From the NCBI GenBank assembly GCA_031256755.1, contig JAIRPZ010000303.1, positions 1 through 5,329 of the forward strand: 5,329 bases of DNA, in the 5' to 3' direction. Shown piece after piece: positions 1 to 5,132 of this stretch. Each line of letters begins with the position of its first letter. Position 1 is the stretch's first letter. The notes beneath the pieces were generated by a model. It searched no databases, was not told where the DNA came from, and saw nothing but the letters and a program-made list of their open reading frames with translations. The position numbers were made by a program, and so were the translations under genes. Origin of the DNA: Planctomycetaceae bacterium. Its GTDB lineage: Bacteria; Planctomycetota; Planctomycetia; Pirellulales; Thermoguttaceae.

Positions 1-531
1 CTGCGGATCAAACAGTTCTTCCTCGTTAGGCATAGTGATCTCCTTATTAAGATTGTTAATCGATAAAGTCAAAAACGGTACACTCATCGGAGTATCCCGC
101 TGTTGTACGAAAGGGGACATGCCCCGCACAGCGGGGTCAGGTGTAATAGCAACCCGCTGAACCGGAAATGTGTAAGTATTGCCGCTTGCATCATAAAGTT
201 CTTTGGGAAGTTCCACTGAAACGTCGTTGTTCACGAGCGTTTTTATCATTTCTTTCGGAAGGTGAGGCAAAAAGACAATCTTGCCGAATAACCCCGTCCG
301 TCCGTTTTTTTTCTTTTTCAGATAAATGTCAAGCACTTCGCCCCGTTTGGTTTCGGGGGTATGATTGTGACCGGAATGAACATTGACCGTCAGTCCGCAG
401 GATTTCATCCGGCGGTATTGCTCCACGCAGTTTTCAAGAAAGGCAGGGGTAATCGGATATTCCTTGCTGCCTTTCACAATCACTGTTTCGGTCAACAGTT
501 CTTTCTCAAATGTCGGTGCTTGTTTCAGCAT
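1..531 (-). CDS. Putative Mu I-like prohead protease/scaffold protein, C-terminus cut by window edge
   Basis: This frame is open from ATG 531 to the left edge (177 codons, no stop). Recognition is by pattern and is tentative. Residues 20-60 run through ITPAFLENC into a His-rich VHSGHNHTPE stretch (H52, H55, H57). A GEVLDIYLKK segment and GLFGKIVF strand follow, then NNDVSVELPKEL with S105, and VQRVAITPDPAVRGMSPF near 125-141. That succession (His on a strand, 'G.v.d', 'vSvE', then 'vaitp.Pav.gm') resembles Mu gpI-type head maturation proteases, in which a His and a Ser are catalytic. H52-H57 and S105 are therefore candidate active-site residues, by inference only. The remainder from about 150 would be scaffold. 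The start at 531 has no clear Shine-Dalgarno; it lies 37 bases after the stop of the gp36-like gene, so coupled expression is likely. Other possibility: an unrelated phage structural protein. Confidence 0.55.
   Translation of the reverse strand, partial: MLKQAPTFEKELLTETVIVKGSKEYPITPAFLENCVEQYRRMKSCGLTVNVHSGHNHTPETKRGEVLDIYLKKKKNGRTGLFGKIVFLPHLPKEMIKTLVNNDVSVELPKELYDASGNTYTFPVQRVAITPDPAVRGMSPFVQQRDTPMSVPFLTLSINNLNKEITMPNEEELFDPQ
31..45 (-). promoter_or_regulatory. Strong internal ribosome binding site and in-frame ATG (possible scaffold start)
   Basis: On the minus strand AAGGAG (45 to 40) sits six bases before ATG (33 to 31), the best ribosome binding site in the element. This ATG is codon 167 of the protease-like frame, since 531 minus 33 is a multiple of three. 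Translation from here would give a protein starting MPNEEELFDPQ. In Mu (I/Z) and lambda (C/Nu3) a scaffold is made from an in-frame start inside the protease gene, and this site fits that layout. It could instead mark a separate gene fused to the protease frame. Confidence 0.45.
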
Positions 532-568
532 GACGCTATTATGGATACAAGATGCAAAATCTGTCAAA

Positions 569-1405
569 TTACAAAAATCCGTATTCCAACTTGAGCAAAA
601 TATGATGCGGACTTAAGGCGATGCCCACTCGGACTAAGACTCCGTTTTCGTCTGCGGTCTGTGTCAAACCGTTATCGCCGAGCATGACAAACTCTCCGGC
701 TTGCCAGTTCCACGCAGGATTTTGAATGATGCCTTGTGTCAGGACGCGGTTTCCGGCTTTTATGCCGACAACTTTATTGTTTGCGGTGGTCGATTCGACC
801 AGTCCGGCGGAACCGACCGACACAAAGGAGAAGTCGGTAATGCCGGATACGTCATAACCGACTTGATCGATAGCGAGTGCGAAACCGGTAACGCTCAGCG
901 GATTGTCTGCGGTACCGTCACCTGTCAGCGTGTCGTCTGTGGATACGTAGGTTAAACCACTCATATTATCATTCGGCGAGGAAGTATTCAGTGTTGTTTT
1001 TTTACCGTTGATGATCAGCGGAATATCGATGGTGTGGTCTTCAGTGCCTAACCGGAACCGTCGTCCGTGAATATCCGCAAAGATTTGATTATGCCGTGCG
1101 GTGACGTACATAAACGGATCGGGAGCGGTGCTGTCGGTGGAGTGCCTCACCCGGTACATATTGATGTAGGCGAGTTCGGCACAAAGGGTTCGGATCGGGT
1201 TTGGAATGGGCGAGAACGGAACTTTGTACGCACAACCGAGCAGACGTGCTTCGATTTCGTCAGAGGCGATTTGCAGAAAATAATTGATTCTTGCCGTAAC
1301 GGGCGGCGACTGCGGATTATCGCCGTCTACATTGGCAGCATCACGGACATTCTGTTCGCCCCAGCGGTTAAAAATGTCGGTTAAGGTGGCATATTGACGA
1401 CCCAT
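569..1405 (-). CDS. Mu gp36-like (DUF1320) phage connector protein with extra C-terminal beta domain
   Basis: The product has 278 residues. Residues 1-122 match the shape of the Mu gp36/DUF1320 family: an opening YATLTDIFNRWGEQN, then an ASDEIEARLLGCAYKVPF helix (47-64, compare 'DAsaeIdgyLa.RY.lPl'). After it comes IRTLCAELAYINMYRVR (71-87) and a closing FADIHGRRFRLG (109-120). Family members are usually about 140 residues and act in head-tail joining or neck assembly. Here a linker (123-150) leads to GDGTADNPLSV (162-172), a motif common in phage appendage and decoration proteins. A strand-rich C-terminus follows, with AGEFVMLGDNGLTQT and LVRVGIALS (236-265). ATG 1405 is the only early start and has no obvious Shine-Dalgarno. 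It lies 60 bases after the integrase stop on the same strand, so the two are probably cotranscribed. The family call for the N-terminal half is fairly firm; the C-terminal role is unknown. Confidence 0.7.
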   Translation of the reverse strand: MGRQYATLTDIFNRWGEQNVRDAANVDGDNPQSPPVTARINYFLQIASDEIEARLLGCAYKVPFSPIPNPIRTLCAELAYINMYRVRHSTDSTAPDPFMYVTARHNQIFADIHGRRFRLGTEDHTIDIPLIINGKKTTLNTSSPNDNMSGLTYVSTDDTLTGDGTADNPLSVTGFALAIDQVGYDVSGITDFSFVSVGSAGLVESTTANNKVVGIKAGNRVLTQGIIQNPAWNWQAGEFVMLGDNGLTQTADENGVLVRVGIALSPHHILLKLEYGFL

Positions 1406-1465
1406 ACCGGCTATTATGACCGCAACACCGAAAAATGTCTTATTTTCTCTGCGGGAACAGGATCG

Positions 1466-2680
1466 TTAAAAATCCGGCAGTTTGCTAACGGCTTGCAGCA
1501 TGTCAATCGGTTCGACATCGATATAGAGTTTTGCGGTCAATTCCGGCGTGGAGTGCCGCATAAGACGCTGTACCGTTGTCAGCGGCACGCCTGCTTTGGC
1601 AAGCATTGTCCCGAAGGTACGGCGGAGAGCGTGAACATCCACAGAGCGTCCGTCCGGTGTTTCACGGGCAATACCGGCTCTCTTTAAGTCCGCATAAAGG
1701 GAACGGCGGATGGAAGCAGCATTGTACCGGAATATCCGTTCAGCCGGTTGTATTCCGTTTTTCTCTATCCATTCTTTGACGGACAAGACCAATGCCGGGC
1801 GAACCGGCAAAATATCGTCTTTCCGGTTTTTTGTTTTTGCTGCCGAAATACGCAGCCGGTTATGCACAAAATCAAACTGGGCAGGAGTCAGCAGAGAAAG
1901 TTCTGTCGACCGCAGTCCTGTCCCCAGCATAAGGCGGTAAATCAGATGCCGCTCGTCCGCATAAAACTTTTTCCGGTAAATGCCTGCGGCGGCGGTGTCT
2001 AAAAGTTTTCGGACTTCATCTTCGGTTAAAGCGCGGCGGACTTTCCGCCTATCAACCTGTTCGTTCAGTTTACGGATCGACTTGACCGGATCAGCGGATA
2101 ACAGATTGCTTTCAACGGCATAGACGGTAAAGGACTTTACGGCGGACAGATAAGAGTTGATGGTGCGTGCGGAACGGGTTTTGCGTTGTATTTCTCCGGC
2201 GATCCACCGTTCAAAACGTCCGCGTTCCAGTTGGGACAGCAACTCGATCCCGCAGTCATTCAGGATCGTTGAAAGTTTCTGCAACGTACCGGTCAGATGT
2301 TTTCGGGTACAGCCGGCGGCGATCATTTTGGTTTTATATTGGTCAAGAACATCGCTTAAACCGGTTTGCCGGATTTTTGCGGTATGCATTTCTTGTCTGG
2401 AAGTCAGTCCGGCTTTGATACGGTCGACTTCGGATTCGTATCGGGCAAGAATTTTTTCGGCAACGCTTCGGTTGCTGGTCTTTGTGGAAATCCGGCAGAC
2501 CTTCCCGTTTTCGTCCCGAAACTGTGCTGTCCATGTTGTGGACTGAATGCGAACTCTTCCGTCCGGTGTCATTTTTGCTGTCCGTTTTTTGCCTTTGGCA
2601 GTCCAATGAGCAGTTTGCCGCAGCACGGTTGCCCCTTCGGGGATGACGGTTGTTTTCCATGTTCGTATCAGGATACCCAT
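1466..2680 (-). CDS. Tyrosine recombinase (phage-type integrase)
   Basis: This 404-residue site-specific recombinase would catalyse integration and excision of the element through a covalent 3'-phosphotyrosine intermediate. Residues 1-95 form a basic N-terminal region with a TWTAQFRDENGKV strand stretch (48-61) and the helix VAEKILARYESEVDRIKAG, typical of arm-site-binding domains. Residues 105-205 form the SAM-like core-binding domain (helices around SDVLDQYKTKM and TINSYLSAVKSF). Residues 214-404 are the catalytic domain with all six expected positions: R257 in GTGLRSTEL, K282 (or K284) in AAKTKN, H350 and R353 in HALRRTFG, H376 in LMRHSTPE, and nucleophile Y386 in AKLYIDVE. Length and motifs indicate an intact enzyme. 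ATG 2680 follows a purine-rich GAAAAGAGAAAACA leader with only a weak ribosome site. It is the first gene after the tRNA and heads the phage gene cluster. Confidence 0.95.
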   Translation of the reverse strand: MGILIRTWKTTVIPEGATVLRQTAHWTAKGKKRTAKMTPDGRVRIQSTTWTAQFRDENGKVCRISTKTSNRSVAEKILARYESEVDRIKAGLTSRQEMHTAKIRQTGLSDVLDQYKTKMIAAGCTRKHLTGTLQKLSTILNDCGIELLSQLERGRFERWIAGEIQRKTRSARTINSYLSAVKSFTVYAVESNLLSADPVKSIRKLNEQVDRRKVRRALTEDEVRKLLDTAAAGIYRKKFYADERHLIYRLMLGTGLRSTELSLLTPAQFDFVHNRLRISAAKTKNRKDDILPVRPALVLSVKEWIEKNGIQPAERIFRYNAASIRRSLYADLKRAGIARETPDGRSVDVHALRRTFGTMLAKAGVPLTTVQRLMRHSTPELTAKLYIDVEPIDMLQAVSKLPDF

Positions 2681-2702
2681 TGTTTTCTCTTTTCAGAAAG
2701 GA

Positions 2703-2718
2703 TGCACCAAAAGTTGCA
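2703..2718. repeat. Short inverted repeat TGCACC-AAAA-GTTGCA upstream of the integrase
   Basis: TGCACC and GTTGCA form arms with five of six bases pairing around an AAAA centre. It lies in the integrase 5' leader, 23 bases before the ATG and downstream of the candidate promoter. It could be an operator half-site pair or simply chance in AT-rich DNA. Confidence 0.25.
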
Positions 2719-2727
2719 CTAATTTAT

Positions 2728-2776
2728 GGTTCAAAATGATACAAAATGGGACAAAATAATACAATACGGGACAAAA
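2728..2776. repeat. Three GGNNCAAAA direct repeats at exact 20-bp spacing (candidate integrase arm sites)
   Basis: GGTTCAAAA (2728-2736), GGGACAAAA (2748-2756) and GGGACAAAA (2768-2776) recur every 20 bp. The last two belong to longer 18-bp units beginning ATACAA (2739-2756 and 2759-2776), which differ at two positions. Tyrosine integrases bind direct arm-type repeats near the attachment core, and these lie between the integrase gene and the tRNA 3' end, where such sites are expected. The roughly two-turn phasing would put bound proteins on one face of the helix. A repressor operator is the main alternative; the copies also overlap the candidate integrase promoter. Confidence 0.55.
2736..2764 (-). 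promoter_or_regulatory. Candidate integrase promoter
   Basis: On the minus strand TTGTAT (2764 to 2759) and TATCAT (2741 to 2736) are separated by 17 bases. The -10 matches consensus at five of six positions, the -35 at only three. A promoter is needed here because the terminator at 2810-2844 should block read-through from the tRNA. The middle repeat of the 20-bp array lies between the two boxes, so repeat-bound integrase or repressor would occlude it. The AT-rich context makes chance matches likely. Confidence 0.3.
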
Positions 2777-2809
2777 GAGGGGTTTGAAAAAGAGTAGCGT
2801 TAACACAAG

Positions 2810-2844
2810 AAAAGCCCGTGAAACGCTTGTTTTCACGGGCTTTT
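2810..2844. terminator. Bidirectional intrinsic terminator after tRNA-Pro
   Basis: A perfect 14-bp stem, AAAAGCCCGTGAAA pairing with TTTCACGGGCTTTT, encloses a 7-base loop. The plus strand continues with two more T's. On the minus strand the stem ends in TTTT then CTTG, so it can work both ways. It begins 8 bases after the tRNA 3' end and should terminate tRNA transcription, isolating it from the integrase gene. Confidence 0.88.
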
Positions 2845-2852
2845 TTACTCAT

Positions 2853-2880
2853 TCGGGGCGACAGGATTTGAACCTGCGAC
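2853..2880. other. Probable attachment-site boundary of the element in the tRNA 3' half
   Basis: This segment covers the acceptor strand and most of the T arm of tRNA-Pro, the part usually duplicated by tRNA-targeting integrases. The integrase gene, reading away from the tRNA, and the repeats lie on the correct side. No second copy exists in this window, so the exact core is unknown; it might extend into the terminator stem. Confidence 0.4.
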
Positions 2881-2927
2881 TTCCTGCTCCCAAAGCAGGC
2901 GCGCTAGCCAGACTGCGCCACGCCCCG
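2853..2927 (-). tRNA. tRNA-Pro (anticodon TGG)
   Basis: The gene is 75 nt and folds fully. It has a 7-bp acceptor stem (CGGGGCG with CGCCCCG), a D stem GCGC/GCGC around AGTCTGGCTA and an anticodon stem CCTGC/GCAGG with loop TTTGGGA. The anticodon is TGG at 2892 to 2890. The variable loop has 5 bases and the T arm loop is TTCAAAT. Position 1 is C paired to G72 with discriminator A, as is usual for bacterial proline tRNA. CCA is not encoded, so it must be added by nucleotidyltransferase. It reads CCA and, with a modified wobble base, other proline codons. Its 3' end faces the integrase and is the likely integration target; the gene remains intact across the junction. Confidence 0.97.
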
Positions 2928-2952
2928 ATAAAACACTCACGCCGTTCCCGAC

Positions 2953-2980
2953 AGTATACTCCAATGATTAAAATTATCAA
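2953..2980 (-). promoter_or_regulatory. Promoter of tRNA-Pro
   Basis: On the minus strand TTGATA (2980 to 2975) and TATACT (2958 to 2953) are 16 bases apart, each matching consensus at five of six positions. Transcription would begin near 2946, giving a leader of about 19 nt before the mature tRNA. The position directly upstream of the gene supports the call. Confidence 0.75.
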
Positions 2981-3000
2981 GCATCAAAACGGATCAGGCA

Positions 3001-3029
3001 TTCCCTATTTCTTCCGCTGCCGCTATAAT
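3001..3029 (+). promoter_or_regulatory. Candidate promoter of the thioesterase gene
   Basis: A perfect TATAAT occurs at 3024-3029. The best -35 at 17-base spacing is TTCCCT (3001-3006), a poor match, so strength rests on the -10. Transcription would start near 3036, about 44 nt before the ATG. It is divergent from the tRNA-Pro promoter. Confidence 0.5.
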
Positions 3030-3039
3030 GACCCGCTGT

Positions 3040-3063
3040 CCGCAATTCTCCCCGCAATTCTCC
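3040..3063. repeat. Perfect 12-bp tandem duplication in the thioesterase 5' leader
   Basis: CCGCAATTCTCC occurs twice without spacer (3040-3051 and 3052-3063), followed by GCAG. It lies between the predicted transcription start and the ATG at 3080. It looks like a replication slippage product and may vary between strains. Confidence 0.8.
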
Positions 3064-3079
3064 GCAGTCACGCAGCCCA

Positions 3080-3490
3080 ATGCCGAAACTCCAGCAAAAT
3101 TACCGCACCGGTGAAGTTCAGGTACGTGTCCGTTATCAGGAAACTGATCAAATGGGCGTATTATATCACGGAAATTATTTTACCTTTTTTGAAATCGGCC
3201 GAACCGAACTGCTGCGGAGTTGCGGCTATACCTATCGGGAAATGGAAGCAAACGGTACGCTCGGCGTGGTGATTAAAGCCGAATGTTCTTATCACAAACC
3301 GGCAAAATACGACGATCTGCTGACAATCCGCACAACCGTTGTGCGGATCACCAAAGTCAAAATTGAGTACGAACATCAGGTTCTCCGCGATTCTGTCTTG
3401 CTGGCAACCGGACACATCACACTGGCATTTGTCGATCCCAACGGTAAAATCCTGCCCGTGCCGGATTGGATTCAAACAACGGAATCATAA
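3080..3490 (+). CDS. Acyl-CoA thioesterase, hotdog fold, YbgC/4-hydroxybenzoyl-CoA thioesterase type
   Basis: This 136-residue single hotdog domain would hydrolyse an acyl-CoA thioester in the cytoplasm. The family signature is clear at residues 19-33, YQETDQMGVLYHGNY, in which D23 aligns with the catalytic Asp of YbgC/4HBT enzymes. The helix FFEIGRTELLRSCGYTYREME follows, then strands including VVIKAECSYHKPAKYDDLLTI and VKIEYEHQV, and a final TGHITLAFVDPNGKILPVP. Length is normal for the family. ATG 3080 is chosen because the signature begins 18 residues in and no better upstream start is seen; it lacks a clear Shine-Dalgarno. YbgC of proteobacteria sits in the tol-pal cluster, but no tol-pal gene is present here, so the substrate (short or long acyl-CoA) cannot be told. 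A separate promoter precedes the following argH. Confidence 0.9.
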   Translation: MPKLQQNYRTGEVQVRVRYQETDQMGVLYHGNYFTFFEIGRTELLRSCGYTYREMEANGTLGVVIKAECSYHKPAKYDDLLTIRTTVVRITKVKIEYEHQVLRDSVLLATGHITLAFVDPNGKILPVPDWIQTTES

Positions 3491-3571
3491 ACGGGCGTTG
3501 CCGGAAAGGGGCGAAGTCCCGCCGCCGGTATTTTGCAGCGGCAAAGTCAACCGGATTTAACCGTATGTTTG

Positions 3572-3580
3572 TGGTATAAT
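3572..3580 (+). promoter_or_regulatory. Extended -10 promoter of argH
   Basis: TGGTATAAT is a perfect extended -10 element (TGN plus TATAAT). No good -35 is seen at 16-18 bases upstream, which is tolerated by extended -10 promoters. Transcription would begin near 3587, about 29 nt ahead of the argH ATG. No arginine-repressor (ARG box) palindrome was recognised nearby. Confidence 0.6.
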
Positions 3581-3615
3581 GAGATTTTCCTGTTCCAGTC
3601 CTGTCACTGTTCCGA

Positions 3616-5064
3616 ATGAGTTCTTCCCCTAATCCAAACCTGCCGAACAATGTTTCGCTTTCCACTATCGGCAACCGTTTTGCCAGCAGCGGCGTATTCA
3701 TCGAAGCCGCCGACCGCCGCGTCGAAATTTTTACCGAAAGCGTCAGTTTTGACCGAATCCTTTACGAAGCCGATATACGCGGTTCACTTGCCCACGCCAA
3801 AATGCTCCGGGATACCGGTATCCTCACGGAATCCGAATACAGTCAAATCGAAGGCGGTCTCCTCGATATCCGCCGCCAAATTGAATCCGGCGAATTTGAA
3901 TATCACGTGGAGTTTGAAGATATTCACATGCATATCGAAAGGGCGTTGATTCTCAAAATCGGCGATACCGGACGAAAATTGCATACAGCCCGAAGCCGGA
4001 ATGATCAGGTCGTTACAGACCTGCGTATCTGGATTCGCGAAGCCATCAACCGGATTGATCACCGTCTCGTTGATCTTCAGTCCGCATTCATCGGACGCTG
4101 CGACAATGATTTCGATGTCATTGTACCGGCTTACACACACTTGCAGCGGGCGCAGCCCGTTCTTGTCCCGCATATTTGGCTCGCTTACTGTGAAAAGTTT
4201 GAACGCGACCGGCAGCGGCTGAAAGATTGCCGGAGACGGGTCAACGTTCTCGGACTCGGTGCCGCCGCTGTCGCCGGTACGAGTTTGCCCATTGACCGGT
4301 TCAAGACCGCCGAATATCTCGGTTTTGAAACCGTTGCCGCTAACAGTATTGACATTTCCAGCGACAGGGACTTTGTTTTGGAATCCGCTTTTTGCCTCGC
4401 TCAAATTGCACTCCATTGCAGCACTTTTGCCGAAGAATGGGTGATTTGGTCGACTTCGGAATTCAATTTTTTACGGTCGCCGCAATCGTTTTGTACCGGT
4501 TCGTCCATTATGCCGCAAAAGGTGAATCCCGATGTGCTGGAATTGATCCGTGGGAAAACCGCACGGGTCATCGGGAATCTGCAAACACTGCTCGTCCTGA
4601 CGAAGGGACTGCCGCTTGCGTACAATCGGGACTTGCAGGAGGACAAACAGCCGATTTTTGATTCGTTCAATACGATAGAATCCGTGCTGGCACTTGCGGC
4701 TCCGCTGATTGAAGGGGCTGTGCTGAATCGGGAAGCGATTGCGTTCCAACTGGATCGGGGATATTTGGACGCAACAACGCTGATGGAATATCTGATCGGT
4801 AAGGGTGTGCCGCAGCGGACGGCGCACAGCATTGTCGGCCGGCTTGTCCGGCTTGCGATGGAACGGGAAGTGCCGCTCGCCAAGTTGACGCTGAAAGAGT
4901 TTCAGGAAGCCCATAAAGATTTCGATTACAATGTTTTTTCGGTTCTCGGTGCAAAAAATGCGGTTGCGTCGATGAAAAGTTACGGTTCCACCGCCCCGGA
5001 TCAGGTGCGGAAACAAATAGAGATATGGAAAACAAAGATTGACCGGGCTTACACTGAATTCTGA
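3616..5064 (+). CDS. argH: Argininosuccinate lyase
   Basis: The enzyme cleaves argininosuccinate to arginine and fumarate, the last step of arginine biosynthesis, as a cytoplasmic homotetramer of the fumarase/aspartase superfamily. Its 482 residues contain all family landmarks: FTESVSFDRILYEADIRGSLAHAKML (39-64), EDIHMHIE (101-108), HTARSRNDQV (123-132), and PAYTHLQRAQP (171-181) with the general-acid-side T174-H175. The superfamily signature GSSIMPQKVNPD (295-306) carries the catalytic serine, by homology S296, with K302 and N304. The C-terminal domain ends in FSVLGAKNAVASMKSYGSTAP. Two oddities are an N-terminal extension of roughly 20 residues rich in Ser, Asn and Pro, and IGNRF at 18-22 where most relatives have WGGRF. 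The start at 3616 has no Shine-Dalgarno. argG or other arginine genes are not in the window, so argH is probably a stand-alone unit. Confidence 0.97.
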   Translation: MSSSPNPNLPNNVSLSTIGNRFASSGVFIEAADRRVEIFTESVSFDRILYEADIRGSLAHAKMLRDTGILTESEYSQIEGGLLDIRRQIESGEFEYHVEFEDIHMHIERALILKIGDTGRKLHTARSRNDQVVTDLRIWIREAINRIDHRLVDLQSAFIGRCDNDFDVIVPAYTHLQRAQPVLVPHIWLAYCEKFERDRQRLKDCRRRVNVLGLGAAAVAGTSLPIDRFKTAEYLGFETVAANSIDISSDRDFVLESAFCLAQIALHCSTFAEEWVIWSTSEFNFLRSPQSFCTGSSIMPQKVNPDVLELIRGKTARVIGNLQTLLVLTKGLPLAYNRDLQEDKQPIFDSFNTIESVLALAAPLIEGAVLNREAIAFQLDRGYLDATTLMEYLIGKGVPQRTAHSIVGRLVRLAMEREVPLAKLTLKEFQEAHKDFDYNVFSVLGAKNAVASMKSYGSTAPDQVRKQIEIWKTKIDRAYTEF

Positions 5065-5067
5065 AAA

Positions 5068-5124
5068 GACGGGCAGCGGAAATGCGGCATTCCCCTTTAC
5101 GTCCCCTGCAAAGTCGTTTTTTTT
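5068..5124 (+). terminator. Possible terminator of argH
   Basis: A run of eight T's (5117-5124) follows an imperfect stem: GAC..GCAG (5068-5076) can pair with CTGC..GTC around an internal loop. A small inner hairpin, GGAAATG with CATTCC (5078-5093), sits inside. It begins just after the argH stop, where a terminator is expected, but the pairing is weak. Confidence 0.3.
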
Positions 5125-5132
5125 GGAATTTT

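Larger units (their letters stand above)
1..2880 (-). mobile_element. Integrase end of a tRNA-Pro-associated prophage or phage-derived element (partial)
   Basis: Three consecutive minus-strand genes (tyrosine integrase, Mu gp36-like connector, Mu I-like protease/scaffold) lie immediately downstream of the 3' end of a tRNA-Pro gene. Seen directly: the gene order, the common strand, the short gaps (60 and 37 bases) and the absence of any chromosomal gene between the tRNA and the left edge. Known for the family: tyrosine integrases often recombine at tRNA 3' ends and lie next to the attachment site. Inferred: the right boundary is within the tRNA 3' half, and the element continues left beyond the window. 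No regulator, excision factor, terminase or portal gene is visible in this part. It could be an intact prophage, a degraded remnant or a phage satellite; the window is too short to decide. Confidence 0.7.

Noticed and set aside
168..616. Short plus-strand open frames at the left edge
   Set aside because: Opposite the protease-like frame, which is open for 177 codons and carries phage-like patterns; the plus frames are cysteine- and arginine-rich shadows.
2157..2722. Overlapping plus-strand open frames opposite the integrase
   Set aside because: Shadow frames of the integrase gene, with no ribosome site or domain that would support them.
2728..2776. CRISPR-like array
   Set aside because: The units are short (9-18 bp) with 2-11 bp between them and no spacer structure; arm-type or operator repeats fit better.
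2784..3272. 162-codon plus-strand open frame
   Set aside because: It runs antisense through the terminator and tRNA-Pro and then out of frame into the thioesterase gene; its sequence resembles no protein family and is explained by those features.
3491..3560. GC-rich stretch with CCGG repeats between the thioesterase gene and argH
   Set aside because: Only short stems such as GGG/CCC and GCCGC/GCGGC can form and no T-run follows, so a terminator was not called.
3784..4416. 210-codon minus-strand open frame inside argH
   Set aside because: It lies entirely antisense to the well-supported argH gene and shows no recognisable domain.
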